Assembly (NCBI GenBank): GCA_947452005.1
Contig: CANGBC010000009.1
Location: 40,376 to 104,375 of the forward strand
DNA from: Beijerinckiaceae bacterium
GTDB taxonomy: Bacteria; Pseudomonadota; Alphaproteobacteria; Rhizobiales; Beijerinckiaceae
Length of the DNA stretch: 64,000 bases
Reading direction: 5' to 3'
The notes under the pieces were generated by a model. The model was given only the letters and a program-made list of their open reading frames with translations, ran no database searches and was not told the origin of the DNA. Positions 8,307 through 18,367 of this stretch are shown piece after piece (within the stretch, counting starts at the first letter, position 1; each line of letters begins with the position of its first letter). A program made the translations under genes and the position numbers.

Positions 8307-10610
8307 TCAGCGACTTTTCTTGCGCGCCTTCAATGGGGCTTTCCCGCCCTTTTTGCGAGGTGACGGGGTGTCGCGGCCACGCTTCGTCTTTTTGCCAAAA
8401 CCGCCCCCACCGGGGCGCGGCTTGCCATCGCTCAGCATTTCAAAGCGCAAGGCACCCGCGAAAGGCGCCGCCTCGACCAGCTTGACCTCGACCAGATCCC
8501 CCAGCCGGAAGGTTTCACCTGTGCGATTGCCGATGAGGGCGTGCAGGCTCTCCTCGTGGCGGAAATAATCGGTGCCCAGCGTCGAGGCGGGGATAAAGCC
8601 ATCCGCACCGGTATCCGTGAGTTTGACGAACAGCCCGACTTTGGTGACGCCTGCAATGCGGCCCTTGAAGGTCGCGCCGATCTGTTCCGACAGCCAGCCC
8701 GCAATCAGGCGATCATTGGTCTCGCGCTCAGCCGCCATGGCGCGCCGCTCGGAGGCTGAAATGCGCGCGGCGATTTCCGCCAGCTCGCCTTTTTCAAGAT
8801 CAGGCAGGCCATCGGGGCCCAGTTTCAAAGCGCGGATCAATGCGCGATGCACAATCAAATCGGCATAGCGGCGAATGGGCGAGGTGAAATGCGCGTAGCG
8901 CTTCAGGTGCAGACCGAAGTGGCCGTAATTCTCTGACACATATTCAGCTTGCGCCTGCGTGCGCAAAACAACTTCATTGACGACATGCTCATTGTCGGTG
9001 CCCTTCACGCGGGCGAGGATCTCGTTGAAATGCGAGGTTTGCAGAACCTGTCCCTTGGCGAGCTTGATGCCAATGGAGGAGAGAAACTCCGACAGATTGG
9101 TGATCTTTTCGGCGGATGGCACATCATGCGCACGATAGATCAGCTCTTGTGATCTTTGCTCCAGTGTCTCAGCCGCTGCGACATTGGCGAGAATCATGAA
9201 TTCTTCGATCAGGCGATGCGCATCAAGGCGTCCTGGCACGACGATGCGATCAACCGTGCCATCGCTCTTCAGCAAGATTTTGCGCTCGGGCAAATCGAGA
9301 TCCAGCGGGCTGCGCTTGGCGCGCTCCTGCTTGACGCAGGCATAGGCTGCCCAAAGCGGCTTGAGCACGCTCTCCAGCAGGGGCGCTGTGGTCTCGTCGC
9401 TAAAACCGTCTATGGCGGCTTGCGCCTGCGGATAGGCGAGCTTGGCGGCCGAGCGCATCATGATGCGATGGAATGTATGTTTCTTTTTATGGCCATCGGC
9501 AGAAATAACCATACGCACGGCCAAGGCCGGGCGATCTTCGAGCGGGCGCAGCGAGCACAGATCATTTGAAATGCGCTCGGGCAGCATCGGCACGACGCGG
9601 TCGGGGAAATACACCGAATTGCCGCGCTCCACGGCCTCCCGATCCAGCGGGCGATCAGGGCGCACATAAGCAGCCACATCAGCAATGGCGACGGTGACGA
9701 TAAAGCCACCTTCGTTTAGCGGATCATCATCAAGGCGCGCATGGACGGCATCGTCATGATCCTTGGCATCTGCCGGATCAATGGTGACGAGCTGAAGCGC
9801 GCGCCAGTCTTCGCGATGATCCATGGTAGCAGGGCGCGCGCTGTCAGCCTCTGCCAATGTCTCAGGACGAAACGTGTTGGGAATATTATGCGCATGAATG
9901 GCGATCAGGCTGACCGCCTTTTCGCTGCGCAAAGAGCCCAGTCTTTCTTTGACGCGTGCAGCGGGCAGGCCAAAGCGGCCTTCGCGCATGATTTCAACTG
10001 CGACCAGATCACCATCTTCCGCTTGCGCTTCAGCGCCCGGCGGAATGACGAGTTCGCGGTTCATGTTTTTCTTGTCGACGGGAATGAGGCGACCACCACC
10101 AGCAGGTTGGGCGCGATAAATGCCCAGCACCTGCATTTTGGCGCGCGTCAAAAGCTTGATGACACGACCCGTATAGATTTTCAGTTTGTCCGTGCTCTCG
10201 TCAGACAGATCGACACGCACGAGACCGCGATCACCGACGCCGGGAACCGGCTGGCCGGGACGTCCCTTGCGTGGTGCACTGATCAGAATGCGTGGCACGG
10301 GCCCGTGCTCTTCGTCCCATTCAACAGGCGTTGCGACGAGATCGCCATCCCGGTCGCGCCCCGTCACATCGGCGAGCACGACAGAAGGCAGCATGCCTGC
10401 TTTGTGGAATCTCTTGCCGCGTTTTTCGACCGCGCCTTCGGATTCGAGATCTTTCAGCAGAGCTTTCAGGCCGATCTTGTCGGAGCCGCGAATGCCGAAT
10501 TCGCGCGCAACTTCGCGCTTGCCGATTTTGATGGGCTGCGCGCCTGCTGCGGCCCGCTCGCGCGCAATAAAGGCCAAAATCTCTGCGCGCGAGGGGAGGG
10601 GCTGTTTCAC
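8307..10610 (-). CDS. rnr: Ribonuclease R
   Basis: A 767-residue 3'-5' exoribonuclease. An N-terminal helix-turn-helix (AREFGIRGSDKIGLKALL) is followed by cold-shock-like domains, the RNB catalytic domain with the DPADAKDHDDAV acidic cluster, the NSVYFPDRVVPMLPE segment, and an S1 domain near residue 650. The C-terminus is a lysine-rich tail. The enzyme degrades structured RNA and takes part in tmRNA-linked decay. The ATG overlaps the topA stop by four bases. Confidence 0.96.
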   Translation of the reverse strand: MKQPLPSRAEILAFIARERAAAGAQPIKIGKREVAREFGIRGSDKIGLKALLKDLESEGAVEKRGKRFHKAGMLPSVVLADVTGRDRDGDLVATPVEWDEEHGPVPRILISAPRKGRPGQPVPGVGDRGLVRVDLSDESTDKLKIYTGRVIKLLTRAKMQVLGIYRAQPAGGGRLIPVDKKNMNRELVIPPGAEAQAEDGDLVAVEIMREGRFGLPAARVKERLGSLRSEKAVSLIAIHAHNIPNTFRPETLAEADSARPATMDHREDWRALQLVTIDPADAKDHDDAVHARLDDDPLNEGGFIVTVAIADVAAYVRPDRPLDREAVERGNSVYFPDRVVPMLPERISNDLCSLRPLEDRPALAVRMVISADGHKKKHTFHRIMMRSAAKLAYPQAQAAIDGFSDETTAPLLESVLKPLWAAYACVKQERAKRSPLDLDLPERKILLKSDGTVDRIVVPGRLDAHRLIEEFMILANVAAAETLEQRSQELIYRAHDVPSAEKITNLSEFLSSIGIKLAKGQVLQTSHFNEILARVKGTDNEHVVNEVVLRTQAQAEYVSENYGHFGLHLKRYAHFTSPIRRYADLIVHRALIRALKLGPDGLPDLEKGELAEIAARISASERRAMAAERETNDRLIAGWLSEQIGATFKGRIAGVTKVGLFVKLTDTGADGFIPASTLGTDYFRHEESLHALIGNRTGETFRLGDLVEVKLVEAAPFAGALRFEMLSDGKPRPGGGGFGKKTKRGRDTPSPRKKGGKAPLKARKKSR

Positions 10611-13426
10611 GCCTTTTTCACGGCCTTCTTTTTCGCAGGCGCTTTTTTGGCTGCGGCTTTCTTTGCTGGCGCTTTTTTCGCGGGCGCTTTCTTGGCCACT
10701 GTCTTTTTGGCGGCTGCTTTTTTCGGTGCCTTTTTGGCAGCCTTGCGCGCCGCGCCCGGACCGGCCTTCTCTTCAATGAGCATCAGCGCATCTTCGAGCG
10801 TGATGTCATCAGGCGACTGGCTTTTGGGAATGGTCGCATTGACCTTGCCCCAATTCACATAAGGCCCGTAGCGACCTGCGCGCACAGAAACTGCGCCACC
10901 TGCCGGATGAACACCTAGCGATTTGCCACCAGCTGCATCGCCGCCCGTGCCATTCTGCTTGGCTTCGATCAGGGCAATCGCCTGTTCAAGTGTGAAGCTG
11001 TCAGCATCCGTGCCTTTGGGAATGGTCGCGTTGACTTTGTTCCACGCCACATAAGGTCCGAAACGTCCTGCCTTGACGGCAATCTTGCCACCGGTTGGAT
11101 GGTCGCCCAGATCGCGTCCGGCAAAACGTCCGCCACCGCCGCGCTGTTCTTTGGTCGTGATGAGATCGATGGCGCGATTGGCGCCGACTTCGAGCACATC
11201 ATCATCCTTGCTCAGATTGGCATAGGTTTTCTGATGCTGCACATAAGCACCATAGCGGCCAATGCCCGCCACAATCGGCTCACCCGATGTGGGATGTTTG
11301 GCGACTTCGCGCGGCAGTGACAAAAGGGCGAGCGCTTTTTCAAACGTCACTTCGTCAATTGGAAGGCCAGCGGGCAGGGAGGTCTTTTTGGAATCCTTCT
11401 CTTCGCCCAATTGCACATAGGGGCCGAAGCGACCATTGCGCACGCTGACTTCGAGATCGGTCTGCGGATCTTTGCCCAAAGCGGTGACGCCAGCACGCGC
11501 CCCACCATCGCCTTCACTGCCGGGCGAAACTGCGCGGGTGAATTTGCATTCGGGATAATTGGTGCAGCCGACAAAGGCACCAAATTTTGAGAGCTTCAGC
11601 GACAACTGGCCCGCGCCACACGCCGGACAGGCGCGCGGATCACCGACACCTTCCTTTTCAGGGAAAATATGTGGGGCGAGCAGGTCATTCAGCGCATCGA
11701 GCACTTGCGTGGTACGCAGATCGGCTGTGCCAGCCAGCGCCACTGAAAATTCGGCCCAGAAGTCGCGCAGCACCTGTTTCCAGGGAATGTCATGGCTGGT
11801 GACAAGATCGAGTTTTTCTTCGAGTGCGGCGGTGAAATCATATTCCACATAGCGCGTGAAGAAGCTTTCCAGGAAGGCCACAACCAAGCGGCCACGATCT
11901 TCCGGATAGAGACGCTTTTTATCGAGGCGCACATATTCGCGGTCGCGCAACACGGCGAGCGTGGAGGCATAGGTCGAGGGACGGCCAATACCCAGTTCTT
12001 CCATGCGCTTCACCAAAGTCGCTTCCGTGAAACGGGGCGGCGGTTCGGTGAAATGCTGAACAGCTTCGATGCGTTCCTTGGTCAGGCTCTCGCCTTGCGC
12101 CATGGGCGGCAGGCGGTTGGCATCTTCATCGTCTTCATCATCGCGGCCTTCCTGATAGAGTTTCAGAAAGCCATCGAAACGCACGACCTGTCCGGTGGCC
12201 CGCAGGTCAATCTGCTTGTAGCTGCCGCTTGTCACGCTGGCTGCAATATCAACGCTGGTGCGCTCAAGCTCGGCCGATTCCATTTGGCTGGCGACGGTGC
12301 GTGTCCAGATCAGGTCATAGAGCTTGGCCTGTTCGACATTTTCCGAGCTGCGATTGAACTCGCGCGGCAGGCGCGACAGATCGGTGGGGCGCACGGCTTC
12401 ATGCGCTTCCTGCGCATTTTTCGCCTTGGTCGAATATTTGCGCGGTACGCCGGGCAGATATTTGCCGCCAAATTCCTGTTCGATCACCTTGCGTGTGCCA
12501 GCAATGGCCTCAGGCGCCATGTCGACGCCATCGGTACGCATATAAGTGATGATGCCGTCTTCATAGAGACGCTGCGCGATCTGCATGGTGCGCGCAGGTG
12601 CCAGTCCCAGTTTGCGCGAGGCTTCCTGCTGCAAAGTGGAAGTGGTGAAAGGCGGATAGGGATGACGCTTGGCGGGTTTGGATTCCACGCTCGTCACGCT
12701 GAACGTCGCGGTTTCAAGACCTGTCTTGAAAGCCTCAGCCTCAGCGCCTGTGCCAATGTCGAGGCGGTTGATCTTCTTGCCGTCGGCGCCAATCAGGCGC
12801 GCGGTGAAAGCAGCGCCCGCTTGCGTCTTCAAAAAGGCTTCGAGCGACCAATATTCGCGCGCCCGGAATTTTTCGATGTCGAGTTCGCGGTCGCAGACAA
12901 GACGCAGCGCCACCGATTGCACGCGCCCAGCCGATTTCGCACCCGGCAGCTTGCGCCACAAAACGGGGGAGAGTTTGAAGCCGACCAGATAGTCGAGCGC
13001 ACGGCGGGCGAGATAGGCATCGACCAGATCGGTGTCGATCTCGCGCGGGGCCTTCATCGCATCCAGAATGGCGCTTTTGGTGATGGCATTGAAGACGACG
13101 CGCTGCACGCGCTTGTCTTTGAGAACCTTTTTGGCCTTCAGGATTTCCAGCACATGCCAGGAGATGGCTTCGCCTTCGCGATCCGGATCGGTTGCCAGAA
13201 TGACGCCATCGGCGTCTTTCACGGCGGCCGCAATCTCGGCCAAGCGCTTGGAGGCCTTGAAATCGACCTCCCATTTCATGGCAAAATCATCATCGGGATC
13301 GACCGCGCCATCCTCGGAGGGGAGGTCGCGGACATGGCCAAAGGAGGCGTAAACCTCGTAGCCCGGCCCCAGATATTTGTTGATCGTCTTGGCCTTGGCG
13401 GGCGACTCGACGATGACGACTTCCAT
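10607..13426 (-). CDS. topA: DNA topoisomerase I
   Basis: A 939-residue type IA topoisomerase. Toprim domain at the start (VVIVESPAKAKTI, then DPDREGEAISWH), and the active-site tyrosine in GIITYMRTDG near residue 300. One C4 zinc finger (CPACG...CTNYPEC, near residue 605) is followed by four repeats with the pattern GRxGPYVxxG. The last about 45 residues are almost only Lys, Ala and Pro, like the histone-H1-like protein at 25295. It relaxes negative supercoils. Together with rnr, DUF983, NUDIX and rpmG it forms a leftward block. Confidence 0.97.
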   Translation of the reverse strand: MEVVIVESPAKAKTINKYLGPGYEVYASFGHVRDLPSEDGAVDPDDDFAMKWEVDFKASKRLAEIAAAVKDADGVILATDPDREGEAISWHVLEILKAKKVLKDKRVQRVVFNAITKSAILDAMKAPREIDTDLVDAYLARRALDYLVGFKLSPVLWRKLPGAKSAGRVQSVALRLVCDRELDIEKFRAREYWSLEAFLKTQAGAAFTARLIGADGKKINRLDIGTGAEAEAFKTGLETATFSVTSVESKPAKRHPYPPFTTSTLQQEASRKLGLAPARTMQIAQRLYEDGIITYMRTDGVDMAPEAIAGTRKVIEQEFGGKYLPGVPRKYSTKAKNAQEAHEAVRPTDLSRLPREFNRSSENVEQAKLYDLIWTRTVASQMESAELERTSVDIAASVTSGSYKQIDLRATGQVVRFDGFLKLYQEGRDDEDDEDANRLPPMAQGESLTKERIEAVQHFTEPPPRFTEATLVKRMEELGIGRPSTYASTLAVLRDREYVRLDKKRLYPEDRGRLVVAFLESFFTRYVEYDFTAALEEKLDLVTSHDIPWKQVLRDFWAEFSVALAGTADLRTTQVLDALNDLLAPHIFPEKEGVGDPRACPACGAGQLSLKLSKFGAFVGCTNYPECKFTRAVSPGSEGDGGARAGVTALGKDPQTDLEVSVRNGRFGPYVQLGEEKDSKKTSLPAGLPIDEVTFEKALALLSLPREVAKHPTSGEPIVAGIGRYGAYVQHQKTYANLSKDDDVLEVGANRAIDLITTKEQRGGGGRFAGRDLGDHPTGGKIAVKAGRFGPYVAWNKVNATIPKGTDADSFTLEQAIALIEAKQNGTGGDAAGGKSLGVHPAGGAVSVRAGRYGPYVNWGKVNATIPKSQSPDDITLEDALMLIEEKAGPGAARKAAKKAPKKAAAKKTVAKKAPAKKAPAKKAAAKKAPAKKKAVKKA

Positions 13427-13583
13427 GGAAATATCCTGAGATTCAATGGGTTATACAGGCAGGCTGGCTCTGGTGGAGCCTCTGGCTGGACCTTTGAGGG
13501 GTCAACTTGCGAGGCGAAACATGGTGGAGGGGCTTGGCCCTGTCAAATGGCTCATAGCGGGCGGAGCCCGATCTCACCCCGCT

Positions 13584-13604
13584 GCTCCCCCTTTCAGGGG
13601 GAGC
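13584..13604. repeat. Small perfect hairpin upstream of the ClC gene
   Basis: GCTCCCCC, a five-base loop TTTCA, then GGGGGAGC. It resembles one arm of the family A elements at 239-364 and 59607-59727 and may be a decayed copy. On neither strand is it followed by a T-run in the right place for a terminator. The rest of 13427-13662 is the divergent promoter region of topA and the ClC gene. Confidence 0.6.
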
Positions 13605-13662
13605 AAAAAAATTTGCGGCGGGCGGGGGATCGTCTATTCAGGTTGGACCAATCGGAGACCCT

Positions 13663-15429
13663 ATGGCCGCCTTGCCCAGCGAAAGATTTGACCGTTTTCT
13701 GCCCCATTGGATGCGCACCTTTGTCCGTGCGCGGGAGACGGGACTGGCGATTGCGGGCCTGTTTGTCGGGCTGGTCTCAGGCGTGCTCGTCGGGCTCATC
13801 GCCAATGGCGCGCAGCTGGCGCATGAAATTCTCTTCAACCTTGGCCGTGACGAGCGCTTGTCCGCGCAAGTGAGCCTTGAGCCGATCCGCGCGCTGGCTG
13901 TGCCGGTGGCCGGTGGTCTGCTTCTGGCTCTTGTGGTCTGGCTGGTGGGCGCGCGCCTGAAAGATCAGATGGCGGATGCGATTGAGGCCAATGCGCTGCA
14001 TGGCGGGCGTCTGCGCATGGGCGGCTCATTATATATAACGGTGCAGACCTTCATCTCGAATGCCTTTGGCGCATCGGTGGGTCTGGAGGCGGCCTATACG
14101 CAAGTGTGCGGGGCGCTTGCCTCTTTTCTGGGGCGCGGACTGGCGGCGCGGCGCTCCGACATGCGTTTGCTGGTGGCGTGCGGGGCTGCGGGTGCGATTG
14201 CGGCGGCCTTTGGTGCGCCCTTGGCGGGGGCGTTTTATGCGTTTGAAGTGGTGCTCGGCGCTTATGCCGTGGCCTCGCTTGTGCCGGTGATGGCCAGCGC
14301 CATTGTTGCCAGCTTTGCCGTCAATCTCGTGGTGCATCGCCACGGACCCTTGCCGGTGATGAGTGAATTTCACGCGCCGGTCGGTGCGTTCTTCGGTCAT
14401 GTCATGATTTTGGGCGCGCTCTGCGCTTTGGGCGCGATTGTGCTGATGCAGGGCGTTGCTTGGGCGGAGCGGGCGTTCAGTCACAAAAAGCTCCCCGTCT
14501 TTCTGCGCCCGGCGCTGGGCGGATTGATCGTCGGCGGCTTTGGTCTGATCACGCCGCAAGTGCTGGGTGCGGGGCATGGTGCGTTTCAGCTGAACCTCAC
14601 CCAAACAGTGCCGCTGGCTGTGCTGGCCAGCGTGCTCGTGCTGAAAGGCATTGCATCGGCCATTTCGCTGGGGTCGGGTTTTCGTGGTGGTTTGTTCTTC
14701 GCCTCGCTGTTGATCGGCGGTTTGCTCGGGCGCTTTTATGCCGAAAGCGTCACGGCGCTGACGCCGTTTGCTTTCCCTGCGGGCTTGGCAGCGATCACTG
14801 CGATGGCGGCATTTGGCACAGGTGTGTTGGGTGCGCCCATCAGCATGACCGTGCTGGCGCTTGAAACCACCGGTGATTTTTCTGTCACCGTGGCCGCACT
14901 CGCAGCCAGCGTTCTCTCAGCGCTGATTGTGCGCGAGACCTTTGGATATTCTTTCGCCACCTGGCGCTTTCATCTGCGCGGCGAGACGATCCGTGGACCC
15001 CATGATGTGGGCTGGGTCCGCCAGCTCAATGTGGCGCGGCTGATGAGCAAGGACCTGCGCATTGTGCCAGCCGATGTGGCGGTGGGCGTGGCGCGCGACA
15101 TGTTTCCGGCTGGCACAACGCGTCAGATCATGGTGGTGGATGGACAGGGCCGCTATGGCGGGCTCATTGCCTCCGAGAACTTGCATGGGGCGGGGCCCGA
15201 TCGCCTGCAGTCGCCCGTGTCCACGCTTGTCAGCCAAGCCGATGTCTTTCTGCTGCCGGGCATGAACATTCGTGAATCACTCGATCTGTTCGAAAAAGCC
15301 GAGACCGATGTGCTGGCGGTGCTCGATGGCAGCGAGAGCCGCCATCTGGTCGGCTTGGTGACCGAATCCCATGCGCTGCGCCGCTATGGCGAGGAGCTGG
15401 AGCGCAGAAACCGGGAATTTGCCCGGTAA
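13663..15429 (+). CDS. ClC-family chloride channel/antiporter with CBS domains
   Basis: A 588-residue membrane protein of the ClC family. About ten hydrophobic helices carry ClC signatures: NAFGASVGLEAAYTQ (near residue 133, retaining the gating-type glutamate but lacking the usual GP after it), GAAGAIAAAFGAPLAGAFYAFE, and GSGFRGGLFFASLLIGG, where the usual proline of the chloride-binding GxFxP loop is replaced by Ala-Ser. Two CBS-like domains follow (from about residue 455), ending near the C-terminus. It probably moves chloride or another anion. Divergent from topA, it stands between two blocks usually adjacent in related genomes. Confidence 0.9.
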   Translation: MAALPSERFDRFLPHWMRTFVRARETGLAIAGLFVGLVSGVLVGLIANGAQLAHEILFNLGRDERLSAQVSLEPIRALAVPVAGGLLLALVVWLVGARLKDQMADAIEANALHGGRLRMGGSLYITVQTFISNAFGASVGLEAAYTQVCGALASFLGRGLAARRSDMRLLVACGAAGAIAAAFGAPLAGAFYAFEVVLGAYAVASLVPVMASAIVASFAVNLVVHRHGPLPVMSEFHAPVGAFFGHVMILGALCALGAIVLMQGVAWAERAFSHKKLPVFLRPALGGLIVGGFGLITPQVLGAGHGAFQLNLTQTVPLAVLASVLVLKGIASAISLGSGFRGGLFFASLLIGGLLGRFYAESVTALTPFAFPAGLAAITAMAAFGTGVLGAPISMTVLALETTGDFSVTVAALAASVLSALIVRETFGYSFATWRFHLRGETIRGPHDVGWVRQLNVARLMSKDLRIVPADVAVGVARDMFPAGTTRQIMVVDGQGRYGGLIASENLHGAGPDRLQSPVSTLVSQADVFLLPGMNIRESLDLFEKAETDVLAVLDGSESRHLVGLVTESHALRRYGEELERRNREFAR

Positions 15430-15493
15430 CTTCTGTTGAGGGCAGGGGCTTGCGCTTGCCTTTGCCCGCCATTGCCCCCTATACAGACACCTT

Positions 15494-16444
15494 ATGGCAG
15501 CCCCGCGCGCAACGACCTCTTTCCCCCACCGACATTTGCTCGGCATTGCCGGGCTTTCCCGTCCCGACATCGAATATCTGCTCGATACGGCGGATGAAGC
15601 GGTGGAAGTCTCCCGTCAGATCGAAAAGAAGCGCAGCGTCCTGTCGGGCCGCACGCAGATCAATCTGTTCTTTGAAGCCTCCACCCGGACGCAATCATCT
15701 TTTGAACTCGCCGGAAAGCGGCTGGGCGCAGATGTGATGAATATGGCGGTTGCCAATTCGAGCGTGAAAAAGGGCGAGACGCTGATCGACACGGCGGTAA
15801 CGCTGAACGCCATGCGCCCCGATCTCATCGTGGTGCGCCATTATTGCTCGGGCGCGGTTGAGCTTCTCGCCAAAAAAGTTTCCTGCTCCGTGGTCAATGC
15901 GGGCGATGGTTCGCATGAACATCCCACCCAAGCTTTGCTCGATGCACTGACCATCCGCCGCCGCTTGGGCAAGATTGATGGTCTGACCGTTGCCATCTGC
16001 GGCGATGTGGCCCATTCGCGTGTCGCGCGCTCCAACATGATCCTGCTGACGCAAATGGGTGCGCGCGTGCGTGTGGTCGCGCCCTCGACCTTGCTGCCAG
16101 CTGGCATTGAGCGCATGGGCGTCGAAGTCTATCGCGATTTCGACAAGGGCATTGCGGGTGCGGATATTGTCATGATGCTGCGCTTGCAGCGCGAGCGGAT
16201 GGATGGCGCTTTTGTGCCCTCGCTCAAAGAATATGCGCATTTTCACGGATTGACCGAAGAGAAGCTGGCCGCTGTTGCGAGCAAGGCTCTGGTTATGCAT
16301 CCGGGCCCGATCAATCGCGGTGTTGAAATTGACTCCGCCGTGGCCGATGGCCCGCGCTCGCTGATCAATGAGCAAGTCGAAATGGGTGTGGCTGTGCGCA
16401 TGGCCGTGCTTGAAGCGCTCTCCAAAAACCTGCCGAACGGGTGA
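15494..16444 (+). CDS. pyrB: Aspartate carbamoyltransferase catalytic chain
   Basis: A 316-residue enzyme joining carbamoyl phosphate and aspartate, the first committed step of pyrimidine synthesis. Motifs: [13 protein letters not shown] for carbamoyl phosphate binding, [14 protein letters not shown] with the catalytic His-Pro-Thr, and [10 protein letters not shown] near residue 230. No pyrI regulatory-chain gene is nearby. It stops one base before the dihydroorotase-like gene, as in bacteria where PyrB works in complex with an inactive PyrC homolog. Confidence 0.97.
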   Translation: MAAPRATTSFPHRHLLGIAGLSRPDIEYLLDTADEAVEVSRQIEKKRSVLSGRTQINLFFEASTRTQSSFELAGKRLGADVMNMAVANSSVKKGETLIDTAVTLNAMRPDLIVVRHYCSGAVELLAKKVSCSVVNAGDGSHEHPTQALLDALTIRRRLGKIDGLTVAICGDVAHSRVARSNMILLTQMGARVRVVAPSTLLPAGIERMGVEVYRDFDKGIAGADIVMMLRLQRERMDGAFVPSLKEYAHFHGLTEEKLAAVASKALVMHPGPINRGVEIDSAVADGPRSLINEQVEMGVAVRMAVLEALSKNLPNG

Positions 16445-16445
16445 G

Positions 16446-17723
16446 ATGATGAGCGCCCCCAAAAACCTCGCCCTCCTCGACGCCACGCTGATTGATCCGG
16501 TTGCCGGAACGCAGACACGTGGTGGTGTGCTGATCGAAAATGGTGTGATCAAGGATGTCGGCGCCAGTGTCACGCGCGCCAATGTTGGCACGTCTGCTGA
16601 TGTGATCGATTGCGCGGGCGATGTCGTCTCGCCCGGTCTCATCGATATGCGCGCATCCGAGCATCGCGAAACGATCACAACACTGTCGCGCGCCGCACTG
16701 GCTGGTGGCGTGACGAGTGTCTGCGTGGCACCCGACTCTTCACCCGTGCGCGATACAACCGCACTGGTCGATTTCTTCGTGCGCCGTGCACGCGACAATG
16801 ACAGTGTGCGGCTCTATTCCATTGCGGCTCTGACCAAGGGTCTTGCTGGCAAAGAGATCGGCGAAATGGGTCTGTTGACCCGCGCCGGAGCCATCGGTTT
16901 TGGCAATGGCCGCAAATCTGTGCGCGATGCGCAGGTGATGCGCCGCGCCATGACCTATGCTGGCGATTTCGATGCGCTTGTCATGCATGTGCTGCAAGAT
17001 CCTGATCTTGCCGCCACAGGCGTGATGAATGAAGGCGAGTTTGCCACGCGTCTTGGACTGACGGGTATTCCGCGCGAAGCGGAAGTCATCATGCTGGATC
17101 GTGATCTGCGGCTCGTGGCCATGACGGGTGCGCGCTATCATGCGGAACTCATTTCCACGACATTGTCGCTCGATGCGATGGTGAAGGCGCGTGCAAACGG
17201 TTTGAAAGTTTCGTGTGGCGTGTCGATCAATCATCTCACGCTGAATGAGAATGACATTGGCGATTACCGCACATTCCTGAAACTCATGCCGCCCTTGCGC
17301 CATGAAGACGAGCGTCTCGCTCTGGTGGAAGGTCTGGCATCGGGCGCCATTGACGTGATTGTCTCGGATCATTGCGGACAGGATGTCGAAGACAAGCGCG
17401 TGCCGTTTGCGGAAGCAGAGGCGGGTGCTGTGGGTCTTGAAACCATGCTGGCAGCAGCTTTGCGTCTTGTGCAGAGTGAGCAGATCACGCTACCCAAACT
17501 GATCCGCGCGATGACCTCGCGCCCAGCTGAAATTTTGGGCCTCCCGCAGGGGCGCCTGAGAAAAAGCGCGCCGGCTGATCTGATCCGCTTTGATCCAGAC
17601 GAGCCCTTTGTTGTTGATCCCTCCAAACTCCACTCGCATTGTCGCAACACGCCGTTTGATCAGGCGCGTTTGCAGGGTGTGGTGAAACTCGCCATGGTCG
17701 CGGGGAAAGTGCTGCACGGCTAA
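16446..17723 (+). CDS. pyrC: Dihydroorotase-like protein lacking the metal-binding HxH
   Basis: A 425-residue amidohydrolase-fold protein of the dihydroorotase family (segments GLIDMRASEHRE, GGVTSVCVAPDSSPV, SDHCGQDVEDKRVPFAEAEAGAVGLETM). Active class I dihydroorotases have DxHxHxRxPG after the first strand; here the segment reads DMRASEHRE, so both zinc-binding histidines are missing and about seven residues look deleted. Non-catalytic PyrC homologs paired with PyrB are known in Pseudomonas and alphaproteobacteria, where they support assembly of aspartate carbamoyltransferase. The name pyrC is kept for family, not activity. It follows pyrB by one base; a second ATG at 16449 is possible. Confidence 0.88.
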   Translation: MMSAPKNLALLDATLIDPVAGTQTRGGVLIENGVIKDVGASVTRANVGTSADVIDCAGDVVSPGLIDMRASEHRETITTLSRAALAGGVTSVCVAPDSSPVRDTTALVDFFVRRARDNDSVRLYSIAALTKGLAGKEIGEMGLLTRAGAIGFGNGRKSVRDAQVMRRAMTYAGDFDALVMHVLQDPDLAATGVMNEGEFATRLGLTGIPREAEVIMLDRDLRLVAMTGARYHAELISTTLSLDAMVKARANGLKVSCGVSINHLTLNENDIGDYRTFLKLMPPLRHEDERLALVEGLASGAIDVIVSDHCGQDVEDKRVPFAEAEAGAVGLETMLAAALRLVQSEQITLPKLIRAMTSRPAEILGLPQGRLRKSAPADLIRFDPDEPFVVDPSKLHSHCRNTPFDQARLQGVVKLAMVAGKVLHG

Positions 17724-17726
17724 CCC

Positions 17727-18323
17727 ATGGAAGAAAAACTCATCGCCTTCGCGCTCGGCTATTTGTTGGGCTCCGTTCCTTTCGGCCTCGTGCTTACCAA
17801 GCTCGCGGGGACGGGTGATCTGCGCTCCATCGGTTCTGGCAATATCGGCGCGACCAATGTGCTGCGCACCGGCCGCAAAGATCTCGCCATCGCGACTTTG
17901 CTGCTGGATGCGGTGAAGGGCACGGTTGCATTTTTGATCGCCGCACAATTTTCACGTGAACTCGCGCTGATTGCCGGGCTCGGCGCTTTCATTGGGCACC
18001 TTCATCCTGTCTGGTTAAAATTCAAGGGCGGCAAAGGCGTTGCGACTTTTCTGGGTCTGGTTGTCGCCCTGCATTGGCCGTCCGCCTTGGTCTTTATCGC
18101 GGCCTGGTTGGCTTCTGCTTTTGTGACGCGTTACTCGTCAGCTGGTGCGCTGGTGGCGAGTTTGGCTGTGCCCGTTTCGCTGCTTCTGTTTGGTCTGGAG
18201 AGCGAGGCTGAGCTGTTTGTTGCTCTTGCAGTTTTGCTCTGGTTCCGTCACGCTGAAAACATCCGCCGGATTTTGAACGGCACCGAAGGCAAGATCGGCC
18301 AGAAGGCCGAAACGAAAGTCTGA
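17727..18323 (+). CDS. plsY: Glycerol-3-phosphate acyltransferase PlsY
   Basis: A 198-residue inner-membrane protein with about five helices. It carries the three PlsY motifs: [14 protein letters not shown] near residue 36, [18 protein letters not shown] near residue 91, and [14 protein letters not shown] near the C-terminus. It transfers an acyl group from acyl-phosphate to glycerol-3-phosphate, starting phospholipid synthesis. It begins three bases after the pyrC-like stop and lies before dprA. Confidence 0.96.
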   Translation: MEEKLIAFALGYLLGSVPFGLVLTKLAGTGDLRSIGSGNIGATNVLRTGRKDLAIATLLLDAVKGTVAFLIAAQFSRELALIAGLGAFIGHLHPVWLKFKGGKGVATFLGLVVALHWPSALVFIAAWLASAFVTRYSSAGALVASLAVPVSLLLFGLESEAELFVALAVLLWFRHAENIRRILNGTEGKIGQKAETKV

Positions 18324-18367
18324 TTTTTTAAGCGCATATTCTTTTATTTTTTGACGGGGGTTTCCCC

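Noticed and set aside
11792..13873. 693-codon forward open frame
   Set aside because: It is antisense to topA, which has all catalytic motifs; the open frame results from GC-rich codon use.
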